Origin: Nitrospira sp.
GTDB taxonomy: Bacteria > Nitrospirota > Nitrospiria > Nitrospirales > Nitrospiraceae
Reading direction: 5' to 3'
Assembly: GCA_030456405.1 (NCBI GenBank)
Contig: JAKDNQ010000179.1
Coordinates: forward strand, 1 to 5,098
DNA: 5,098 nt
Shown: in pieces, positions 1 through 5,098 of the stretch
How the letters are laid out: each line of letters opens with the position of its first letter
Position numbering within the stretch: the stretch's first letter is position 1
Translations under genes and position numbers: made by a program
Notes under the pieces: generated by a model
Database searches by the model: none
What the model was told of the DNA's origin: nothing
Seen by the model: the letters and a program-made list of their open reading frames with translations, nothing else

Positions 1-1681
1 CGGTGATGTCCTCGGAAATCCCCAGGAGGTACTGAGGTGTACCCTTGTCGTCATACATGGGAATCTTCTTGGTATGGAGGAGACGCCGGCCCTGATGTTT
101 CGTCTCGATCGGTTCCTCAGGAATGTCGAGCAGACTGCCGGTCTTCAAGACCTGTCGATCTATTATGGTGAAGAACTCCGCTTCCTCTTTCGGGAAAAAG
201 TCATAATCACTCCTGCCGATCACGTCCTCTCGGGATCGGCCCAGCAGAGCTTCGCCGGCTTTGTTGAGGCTGATGAATGTCAGATCCTTCGCGTCCTTCA
301 CGAAGATCATGCTGGGCAGGTTCTCTACCACGGACGTGATGAAGGCCTCGGACCTCCGCAGTGCTTCTTCCGCGCGCTTGCGTTCGGTGATGTCGCGCGC
401 GAACACACAGTGGTACTCCTTCCCTTCGTAAGAGAGAAAATTGACCGCCACCTCGATGGGAATCAGCCGGCCATTCTTGGCCTTATGGAACGTCTCAATC
501 ACCATGGTCGTGCGCTTCCGGGTTTCTGCCCAAAACCCTGGCCATATGTTCGCCTGGAAATCGGGATTCAGGTCGTGGACGGTCATGGCGCACAACTCGT
601 CTTTCGAATAGCCCAGCATGAGGCCGGCGGCCTCATTGGCATCCAGGATCTTGGCCTGCGGATCGATCCAGTACACGGCGTCGGCGGCCCGGTCCATCAT
701 GAATTTCGCCAGCCGCAAGTCCCCCTCCGCCCGTTTGCGCTCGGTAATGTCATGGCCCAGGTAGATCAGACAGGGAGTGGACCCGAGTTGGATCGGCTCG
801 ACGGAGACCATGAGATCGCGGATCTCTCCGGACTTGGTTCGGAGCAGCCCTTCCCGATTGTGCAGGGAACCCTGTTCCTGAAGCTCCCGGAACACAATGG
901 CACGTTCCGATGGATCGGCCCACAAACCCAATTCTAGGGTCGTCCGGCCAATCACTTCCTCTCGCGTATACCCGGTCAGCCGGCTAAACCCCTCATTCAC
1001 ATCGATAAACCGGCCCTCTGCCACGGTGCTGATCCCGACAGCGGAGGGAGTCCAGTTGAAGAGAGATTTAAAGTGTTCGCGCGACCGGGCTAGGTCCACA
1101 ACGAGCCGGGTTTTCTCTTGCTCCGCCCGTTTCCGACTGCTGATGTCGAGCAACGCCATCTGCCAGTGGGTAATGCGTTCCGGCTCCTCATGCACCGCAA
1201 GGCTCTCGAGAGAGAGGCAATAGGCGCTCGCCTTGTTCCACAGGCGCACCTCACAGGTGTGCCTCGTGCCTGTCTTTATGATCTCCTGACGATGGCGGTC
1301 AAAGACGTCTCGATCGTCCGATGCCACGAAGCGCTCGAACGGTTGCTTGATCAGCTCCTTCCGGTTCACGCCGAGGAGAGCGCCTGCCCTCAGATTCGCC
1401 TCCACAATCGTGCCGGATAGATCCAGCGAGAGATGGCCTGCCGGAGAAAAATCATAGAGATCCACAAAACGGTCGCGCGCCACTTCGAGTTCGATCTGAG
1501 CCCGGCGCAGCTCGTCGTTTTGCATCTCCAGCTCGACCTGATGCACTTGTAGTTCGTGCACGAGCTGTTGCACATCCTTGACGGGCATGGCTGCGATGTC
1601 GCGCTTGGTCACCCGCAGCGACTCCTCCGCCTGGCTGCGGAGCCCCGTCATCTTCGTTGATTCGCCTGGTTTCTTGGCCAT
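1..1681 (-). CDS. Multi-PAS sensor protein, C-terminus outside window (probable sensor kinase or other PAS-linked signalling enzyme)
   Basis: This frame is open from an ATG at 1681 to the left edge, giving 560 residues with no stop. Residues about 15-70 form a charged helical lead-in containing HELQVHQVELEMQNDELR (42-59), a segment often found just ahead of PAS domains. Four PAS domains follow, at about 70-180, 200-311, 322-430 and 445-560. Each ends in the hallmark connector: DISSRKRAE (179-187), DITERKRAE (311-319 and 430-438), and DIT at the edge. PAS4 has the familiar IFVKDAKDLTF and YDFFPKEEAEFF segments. I see no signal peptide or membrane helix, so it is probably a cytoplasmic sensor of a small ligand, redox state or partner protein. 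The effector domain (histidine kinase, GGDEF/EAL or other) is out of view, so the output is unknown. It lies 106 nt downstream of the CheB-CheR fusion on the same strand and is probably co-transcribed with it. The PAS array is clear; calling it a kinase is inference. Confidence 0.9.
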   Translation of the reverse strand, partial: MAKKPGESTKMTGLRSQAEESLRVTKRDIAAMPVKDVQQLVHELQVHQVELEMQNDELRRAQIELEVARDRFVDLYDFSPAGHLSLDLSGTIVEANLRAGALLGVNRKELIKQPFERFVASDDRDVFDRHRQEIIKTGTRHTCEVRLWNKASAYCLSLESLAVHEEPERITHWQMALLDISSRKRAEQEKTRLVVDLARSREHFKSLFNWTPSAVGISTVAEGRFIDVNEGFSRLTGYTREEVIGRTTLELGLWADPSERAIVFRELQEQGSLHNREGLLRTKSGEIRDLMVSVEPIQLGSTPCLIYLGHDITERKRAEGDLRLAKFMMDRAADAVYWIDPQAKILDANEAAGLMLGYSKDELCAMTVHDLNPDFQANIWPGFWAETRKRTTMVIETFHKAKNGRLIPIEVAVNFLSYEGKEYHCVFARDITERKRAEEALRRSEAFITSVVENLPSMIFVKDAKDLTFISLNKAGEALLGRSREDVIGRSDYDFFPKEEAEFFTIIDRQVLKTGSLLDIPEEPIETKHQGRRLLHTKKIPMYDDKGTPQYLLGISEDIT

Positions 1682-1695
1682 CACTGGTCCTTCTC
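1682..1695 (-). promoter_or_regulatory. Ribosome binding site fixing the start of the multi-PAS gene
   Basis: Read on the minus strand, GAGAAGGACCAGTG stands directly before the ATG at 1681. The AAGGA core is 6 nt from the ATG. An in-frame GTG sits immediately before the ATG (1684-1682), but it would be only 3 nt from the core, so the ATG is the better start. Confidence 0.65.
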
Positions 1696-1711
1696 ACGAT
1701 GGGCGGTCTCA

Positions 1712-1789
1712 AGGCTGAAGGGGGTAAGGCCGAAGGTTGGGATTCGAAGATCCGAACACTTCAGCCTTCAGCCTTAACCCCTTCAGCCT
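1712..1789. repeat. Intergenic 25-bp imperfect inverted repeat built of AAGGCTGAAGG-like units
   Basis: The left arm (1712-1736) and right arm (1765-1789) are reverse complements at 23 of 25 positions, separated by 28 nt. In the leftward transcript one mismatch (1731/1770) becomes a G-U pair, leaving a single C/U mismatch (1724/1777), so the RNA could fold into a very strong stem. The arms are made of repeated GGCTGAAGG-type units; on the minus strand, three GGCTGAAG units lie within 1762-1788. The element fills most of the gap between the fusion gene and the multi-PAS gene, and its outer edge overlaps the fusion gene's TAG stop (1790-1788). No T-run follows the stem on either strand, so it does not look like a classic intrinsic terminator. 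It may be a dispersed genomic repeat, an mRNA-stabilising or processing hairpin, or an attenuator. The structure is seen directly; its role is inference. Confidence 0.8.
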
Positions 1790-4700
1790 ATTCCTTAGCC
1801 TGTTCCGCAGCCTTCCCCTTCACCTCTTCCATGGCCAAGAGGATGCGGCCTGGTTGTCCCGCTTTCTGCTCAAGGCGCCGGCCATTGAGCGCCAATACTT
1901 TACGTCCGACCTGGGGAAACGTCTTGTCCACCATGAAGTCCTGGAACGAGCTGCGCTTCAGCAATATGTCTTTCAGCAGGGAACGTAAGTCGGGCAAGTT
2001 CCAGGCTCCGTTACCGAGGTGGTAGATCAACTGCTGCTCGACCTCACGGGCGGTCAGTTGAAAGACCTGATAGAAGGCCTGGTTGGCCGAGACCACGCGG
2101 AAATCGTCGTCGAGCACGAGCAAGGGTTCACGCACCGTCTCCACAATGCTGGTGGCCAGGCCGCGCGCGGCTTCGATGACCCACTCCGCCTCCTTCATCT
2201 TCGTAATGTCTAAAAACGTCAGCACGAGCCCGTCAATGATGTTCTTGGCGGTGCGATAGGGTAGAATGCGCATGAAGAACCAACTCCCGTCGGTAGCCTG
2301 AACGTCCCGTTCCTTGACGACGAGCGTCTGGAGCACGTCCTGCGCATCCGCCAACAGTCCCTCATACGTCAGCTTCGACACAATGTCCGCCAGTGGGCGT
2401 CCGACATCGATGGCGATGAGGTTGCTGACCCGCTTCGCCTCCGAGGTGAACCGCTTGATGCGCAGCTCATTGTCCAAAAAAATCGTCGCGACCTCGGTGC
2501 TGTTCAACAGATTCTGCAGATCGTCGTGCGCGTCCGCCAACGCATCGAGCTTGCCCTGGAGTTCGGCATTCACGGTCACCAGTTCTTCATTGAGGGATTG
2601 CAGTTCTTCCTTCGTCGTCTCCAGTTCCTCGTTGGTGCTTTGCAGCTCTTCGTTGGTGGATTGCAGTTCCTCGTTGGTGGACTTCAGCTCTTCATTGGAG
2701 GTTTGCCGTTCCTCGATCATCTGCTGCAACCGCTGCTTGTTGAATTCCAGTTCCCGCAGGAGTCCTGACTCACGTTTCTTCAGCGGCGTCGCTGCGCGAG
2801 CCGACGCGCCCGTCCGTCCGGCGGGGACAACTGCCTGTCCCCGTTCAAACGTCACGAGGAATAGTCCCTGGAGGGCCTCCGGCTCGGCAATTTTCTTCAC
2901 GGTCACGTTGACGAGGATGAGGCCGCCGTCGGTCTTCATCGGCACGTCGCGGTGCGCGACGTCGTCCTCCTTCTTCGCCGCCTGATGGAGGGCCAGGGCC
3001 AGATCGTGCTGCAACCCTTCCCGCGCCATTTTGATCAGCAGGTGGGTCGGCGGGCCGGGCGCCGGTTCAAGATAGGCGCCGGTCTGCCCGTGAATGTAGA
3101 CGACCTCGCCCCGCTCATTGACGACGACTGCCGCCGGCGCATAGCGCGAGACCAACAACTGCTGGACGAGATCGGGAATCGAGGCGGCGCGCTGGGGGAA
3201 AAGAGGCTTCTCGGCCTCCGCTTGGGCCTCGCCGGTCACTTTCATCAATCCGCCGGAAAACCGTTCCAGGTGCGGCAGGGCGCCGGGCTTTTCCGTCCTT
3301 CTGAAGAGCTTCCATTTCCGATCGATCACGGCGAAGAAATCTTGGAACGCGCCGATCGTTTCGGAGGGACCGAGTAAGAGGAGGCCTTGTGGATTCAAGG
3401 CATAGTGGAACAGCGGCAAAAGTGTCTGTTGGGCCTTGGCTTCCAAATAGATGAGGAGATTGCGGCAGGACAGGAGGTCCAGCTTCGTAAAGGGCGCATC
3501 GGCCAGGACGTTATGCGTCGCAAAGACCACCAGATCTCGAATCTCTTTCTTGACTCGATAACTGCCGTCTTCCTTGGTAAAGAACCGTTGCAAGCGGTCC
3601 GGAGCGATGTCGCCTGCGATGCCGACCGGATAGAGACCGGCGCGCGCCTGCTCAATGGTTCGGCTATCCAGGTCCGACGCAAAAATCTGGATGGCGAGGC
3701 GGCGCTTCTGCTGCGTCAGAATTTCTTTCAGCACGATGGCGAGCGAATAGGCCTCCTCGCCGGTGGAACAACCGGGGATCCAGATCCGCAGGGTCGCGCC
3801 GTCGGGCTTGCCCTCGACGAGCGCGGGCAGGGATTTCTGCGCGAGGACCTCGAAGGCCTGTGGGTCTCGAAAGAAACTGGTGACCCCAATGAGCAGCTCC
3901 TGGAACAAGGCATCGAGTTCATGCTGATTCTCCAGCACGAACCGGAGATACTGTTTCAAGGTCTCGATCTGGTGCACGTTCATCCGGCGTTCGATACGCC
4001 GGTGAATCGTGTTCTCTTTATAGAGAGCAAAATCGTTCCCGGTTCGATCGCGCAAGAGAATGAAGAGTTTCCCCAACGATTGAGACGCGTCGTTTTCAGG
4101 AAGCAATTTGGCCGGCCTCGAGAGGCTTCGGGCGTATGCCAGCAATGGATCCGCCATCTGGCCCGCCGGTTTGACCACATCGATCACCCCAGCGGCGATG
4201 GCGTTACGCGGCATGCCCTCATACTTGGCCGACTTGGGATCCTGCGCGATGGTCAGGCCGGACTCGGCCTTGATCGCGCGCAAACCCAGGGTGCCGTCGG
4301 TGCCGGTTCCGGAGAGGATGATGCCGACGGCACTGTGCTTCTGGTCTTCCGCCAAGGAACGGAAGAAATAATCGATGGGCAACGGCACACGATCCTGGGA
4401 AGGAGACTCCATGACATGCAGGGCGCCGTGCAGGATGGCCAGATTCGTGCCGCCCGGCGCCAGATAGACGCGATTGGGCTCGACCGCCTGTCCATCCCTA
4501 GCCTCCTCCACCGACATGGCCGTGCATTTTCCGAGTAAACTCGGCAGGAGACTGACATGGCCGGCGTGCTGATGGGACAAGACGACGAAGGCCATCCCGC
4601 TGCTGGGAGACATATGGCGGAAGAACTCTTCCATGGCCTCCAACCCACCGGCGGAGGCGCCGATGCCGACAATCAGGAATCGTGACGATGTGTCGGGTAA

Positions 4701-4826
4701 GGCGAGCGATGGTGCAGGCGTCGCGGGCCGCCGCGTCGCTTTTACGGGTTGCCGCTTGGCGCGTGTATTCTTCGCGGCGATCTTCTCAGGAGCTGTCCTT
4801 CGATGAGTCTTTCGTGTTGAAGCCAT
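1788..4826 (-). CDS. CheB-CheR-PAS fusion protein (methylesterase/methyltransferase with PAS sensor domains)
   Basis: This is a complete 1012-residue protein with an ATG at 4826 and a TAG at 1790-1788. Residues 1-45 are a basic, Pro/Ala-containing tail. The CheB methylesterase domain is at about 50-235, with GIGASAGG (nucleophile S58), QH (H87) and GTGTDG (D177) matching the Ser-His-Asp triad. The CheR domain is at about 250-510: helical part IHRRIERRM (274-282), TSFFRDP (316-322; R320 probably matches catalytic Arg98 of Salmonella CheR), SAM-binding PGCSTGEEAYS (351-361), ASDLD (383-387) and CRNLLIYL (454-461). A PAS-like domain (about 550-662), a coiled coil (about 685-770) and two PAS domains (about 770-877 and 890-1000) follow. 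In chemotaxis these enzymes remove and add methyl groups on receptor glutamates, CheR using S-adenosylmethionine. The CheB receiver domain is missing, so control by phosphorylation is unlikely; PAS control is inferred. There is no C-terminal kinase, unlike many relatives. No receptor genes are nearby, so the substrate is unknown. Location is probably cytoplasmic, as no membrane segment is visible. Confidence 0.96.
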   Translation of the reverse strand: MASTRKTHRRTAPEKIAAKNTRAKRQPVKATRRPATPAPSLALPDTSSRFLIVGIGASAGGLEAMEEFFRHMSPSSGMAFVVLSHQHAGHVSLLPSLLGKCTAMSVEEARDGQAVEPNRVYLAPGGTNLAILHGALHVMESPSQDRVPLPIDYFFRSLAEDQKHSAVGIILSGTGTDGTLGLRAIKAESGLTIAQDPKSAKYEGMPRNAIAAGVIDVVKPAGQMADPLLAYARSLSRPAKLLPENDASQSLGKLFILLRDRTGNDFALYKENTIHRRIERRMNVHQIETLKQYLRFVLENQHELDALFQELLIGVTSFFRDPQAFEVLAQKSLPALVEGKPDGATLRIWIPGCSTGEEAYSLAIVLKEILTQQKRRLAIQIFASDLDSRTIEQARAGLYPVGIAGDIAPDRLQRFFTKEDGSYRVKKEIRDLVVFATHNVLADAPFTKLDLLSCRNLLIYLEAKAQQTLLPLFHYALNPQGLLLLGPSETIGAFQDFFAVIDRKWKLFRRTEKPGALPHLERFSGGLMKVTGEAQAEAEKPLFPQRAASIPDLVQQLLVSRYAPAAVVVNERGEVVYIHGQTGAYLEPAPGPPTHLLIKMAREGLQHDLALALHQAAKKEDDVAHRDVPMKTDGGLILVNVTVKKIAEPEALQGLFLVTFERGQAVVPAGRTGASARAATPLKKRESGLLRELEFNKQRLQQMIEERQTSNEELKSTNEELQSTNEELQSTNEELETTKEELQSLNEELVTVNAELQGKLDALADAHDDLQNLLNSTEVATIFLDNELRIKRFTSEAKRVSNLIAIDVGRPLADIVSKLTYEGLLADAQDVLQTLVVKERDVQATDGSWFFMRILPYRTAKNIIDGLVLTFLDITKMKEAEWVIEAARGLATSIVETVREPLLVLDDDFRVVSANQAFYQVFQLTAREVEQQLIYHLGNGAWNLPDLRSLLKDILLKRSSFQDFMVDKTFPQVGRKVLALNGRRLEQKAGQPGRILLAMEEVKGKAAEQAKE
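2556..2702 (-). repeat. Seven tandem heptads of (S/T)xNEELx coiled coil, encoded by 21-nt repeats
   Basis: Residues 709-757 of the CheB-CheR-PAS protein are seven uninterrupted 7-residue units: TSNEELK, STNEELQ, STNEELQ, STNEELE, TTKEELQ, SLNEELV and TVNAELQ. The Leu recurs every seven residues, and the Glu/Asn pattern predicts a parallel signalling coiled coil joining the first PAS-like domain to the last two. The three central units are also very similar as DNA (forms of TCCACCAACGAGGAACTGCA), mostly differing by GAG/GAA and TCC/AGC choices, while the outer units have diverged. STNEEL linkers of this kind are a known trait of CheB-CheR-PAS fusions. The segment probably mediates dimerisation and signal transmission. 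Confidence 0.9.
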
Positions 4827-4840
4827 GGAGTATTCTCCTC
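4827..4840 (-). promoter_or_regulatory. Ribosome binding site of the CheB-CheR-PAS gene
   Basis: On the minus strand GAGGAGAATACTCC precedes the ATG at 4826, placing AGGAG (4839-4835) 8 nt from the start codon. This supports the ATG at 4826 as the true start and keeps the unusual basic N-terminal tail in the protein. Confidence 0.75.
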
Positions 4841-4882
4841 GGCATGACAGAGACCGCGACTGAAGGGCTGATCAGAAGCCAG

Positions 4883-4912
4883 AGTGTATGCCTTTTCCCA
4901 ATCAATAGACAA
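4883..4912 (-). promoter_or_regulatory. Candidate sigma-70-type promoter for the leftward genes
   Basis: On the minus strand, TTGTCT (4912-4907, 4 of 6 matches to TTGACA) is followed after 18 nt by TACACT (4888-4883, 4 of 6 matches to TATAAT). Transcription would start near 4876, leaving a leader of about 50 nt before the ATG at 4826. The match is only moderate and no operator is obvious, so this is a candidate rather than a firm site. Confidence 0.35.
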
Positions 4913-4983
4913 GCGCGTGTTTGGGGCTACAGCCGATAAACCGGTGGACCTTGAGTGTAATGGAGAGGGGGCCAATTTTTCCC

Positions 4984-5012
4984 AAGACCTGGATGCGCAA
5001 ACGGAGTATAAT
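4984..5012 (+). promoter_or_regulatory. Candidate promoter with a perfect TATAAT box for the rightward gene
   Basis: TATAAT at 5007-5012 is a perfect -10 box. The best -35 match at 17-nt spacing is AAGACC (4984-4989), only 3 of 6 to TTGACA, so an activator may be needed. A start near 5019 would give a leader of about 38 nt before the ATG at 5057. It lies back-to-back with the leftward candidate promoter. The rest of the divergent gap (4827-5056) shows no RNA gene or clear operator. Confidence 0.45.
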
Positions 5013-5056
5013 TTCACTCGATTGTTCGTCGTCATGGTCAGAACGGAGTCTTGATC

Positions 5057-5098
5057 ATGAAATACGTCCCCCACCACAGTCACGTCGTCATCGAGCAG
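5057..5098 (+). CDS. Start of a rightward gene of unknown function (14 codons visible)
   Basis: An ATG at 5057 opens a frame that stays open to the right edge and reads MKYVPHHSHVVIEQ. CGGAG at 5044-5048 is a Shine-Dalgarno-like match 8 nt before the ATG, and a perfect TATAAT box lies 44 nt further upstream. These signals, together with the break in the leftward coding, suggest a true divergent gene. Fourteen residues are too few to identify a family, and no function is proposed. An earlier ATG at 5034 is closed by a TGA after six codons, so it is not an alternative start. The alternative is a chance frame at the window edge. Confidence 0.5.
   Translation, partial: MKYVPHHSHVVIEQ

Noticed and set aside
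74..937. A 287-codon open frame on the plus strand
   Set aside because: It is antisense to PAS domains 2 to 4 of the multi-PAS gene, whose motifs (DITERKRAE and others) are clear on the minus strand. The plus-strand product looks like no known family.
1452..1712. An 86-codon minus-strand frame, and a 61-codon frame at 1390-1575
   Set aside because: Both are out-of-frame readings inside the start of the multi-PAS gene, which has the ribosome binding site and recognisable domain motifs.
1712..1789. Intrinsic (Rho-independent) terminator between the two leftward genes
   Set aside because: The stem is strong, but no T-run follows it on either strand and the arms are unusually long and built of repeats. 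It is recorded as a repeat element instead.
2526..2768. Plus-strand repetitive frame rich in LQFLVGGLQ-like units, resembling a membrane or leucine-rich repeat protein
   Set aside because: It is the antisense reading of the NEEL heptad repeat in the CheB-CheR-PAS gene, so its periodicity comes from the real coiled coil.
3387..4538. A 383-codon open frame on the plus strand opposite the CheB and CheR domains
   Set aside because: The opposite strand carries unmistakable CheB and CheR motifs through the whole span. The plus-strand translation has no recognisable domain and is explained by GC-biased codon use on the real strand.
4827..5056. Sigma-54 promoter in the divergent gap (TTGGCCCC-like stretch near 4970-4977 on the minus strand)
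   Set aside because: The required GC at the -12 element is absent at the right spacing.
4742..5083. A 113-codon minus-strand frame across the divergent gap
   Set aside because: It runs through the promoter region and into the start of the CheB-CheR-PAS gene in another frame. It has no domain signal and conflicts with the well-supported start at 4826.
1..5098. CRISPR array, tRNA, rRNA or insertion sequence
   Set aside because: No spaced identical repeats, tRNA-like cloverleaf, rRNA sequence or transposase motif was seen. The window is almost fully explained by the two signalling genes.

Overview
The window looks like bacterial chromosomal DNA of moderately high GC content. It is filled by signal-transduction genes on the minus strand. 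The lineage cannot be fixed from the sequence. The gene styles (a CheB-CheR-PAS fusion, and PAS proteins with a 'HELQVHQxELExQNxELR' lead-in) and an intergenic AAGGCTGAAGG-type repeat recall Nitrospira-like environmental bacteria. That assignment is inference from memory, not a search result.

Layout, right to left in the direction of transcription. Positions 4827-5056 are a divergent intergenic region with a plausible promoter for each direction. A rightward gene starts at 5057, but only 14 codons are visible. The leftward gene at 4826-1788 is complete and encodes a 1012-residue fusion. Its parts are a basic N-terminal tail, a CheB methylesterase domain, a CheR methyltransferase domain, a PAS-like domain, a seven-heptad NEEL coiled coil and two further PAS domains. 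It has no CheB receiver domain and no kinase domain. Next comes a 106-nt gap containing a near-perfect 25-bp inverted repeat whose outer edge overlaps the fusion gene's stop codon. From 1681 to the left edge a second leftward gene runs out of the window. Its 560 visible residues are an N-terminal helical segment and four consecutive PAS domains, with the effector domain out of view.

The two leftward genes probably form one transcription unit. The fusion ends exactly where many relatives continue into a histidine kinase, and the next gene is a PAS array of the type that usually ends in a kinase or another output domain. The pair could therefore act together as a sensory module, with the CheB and CheR domains supplying protein methyl-esterase and methyl-transferase activity. 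No chemoreceptor, CheA or CheW gene is visible, so the substrate is unknown. The long plus-strand open frames are antisense shadows of these two genes.
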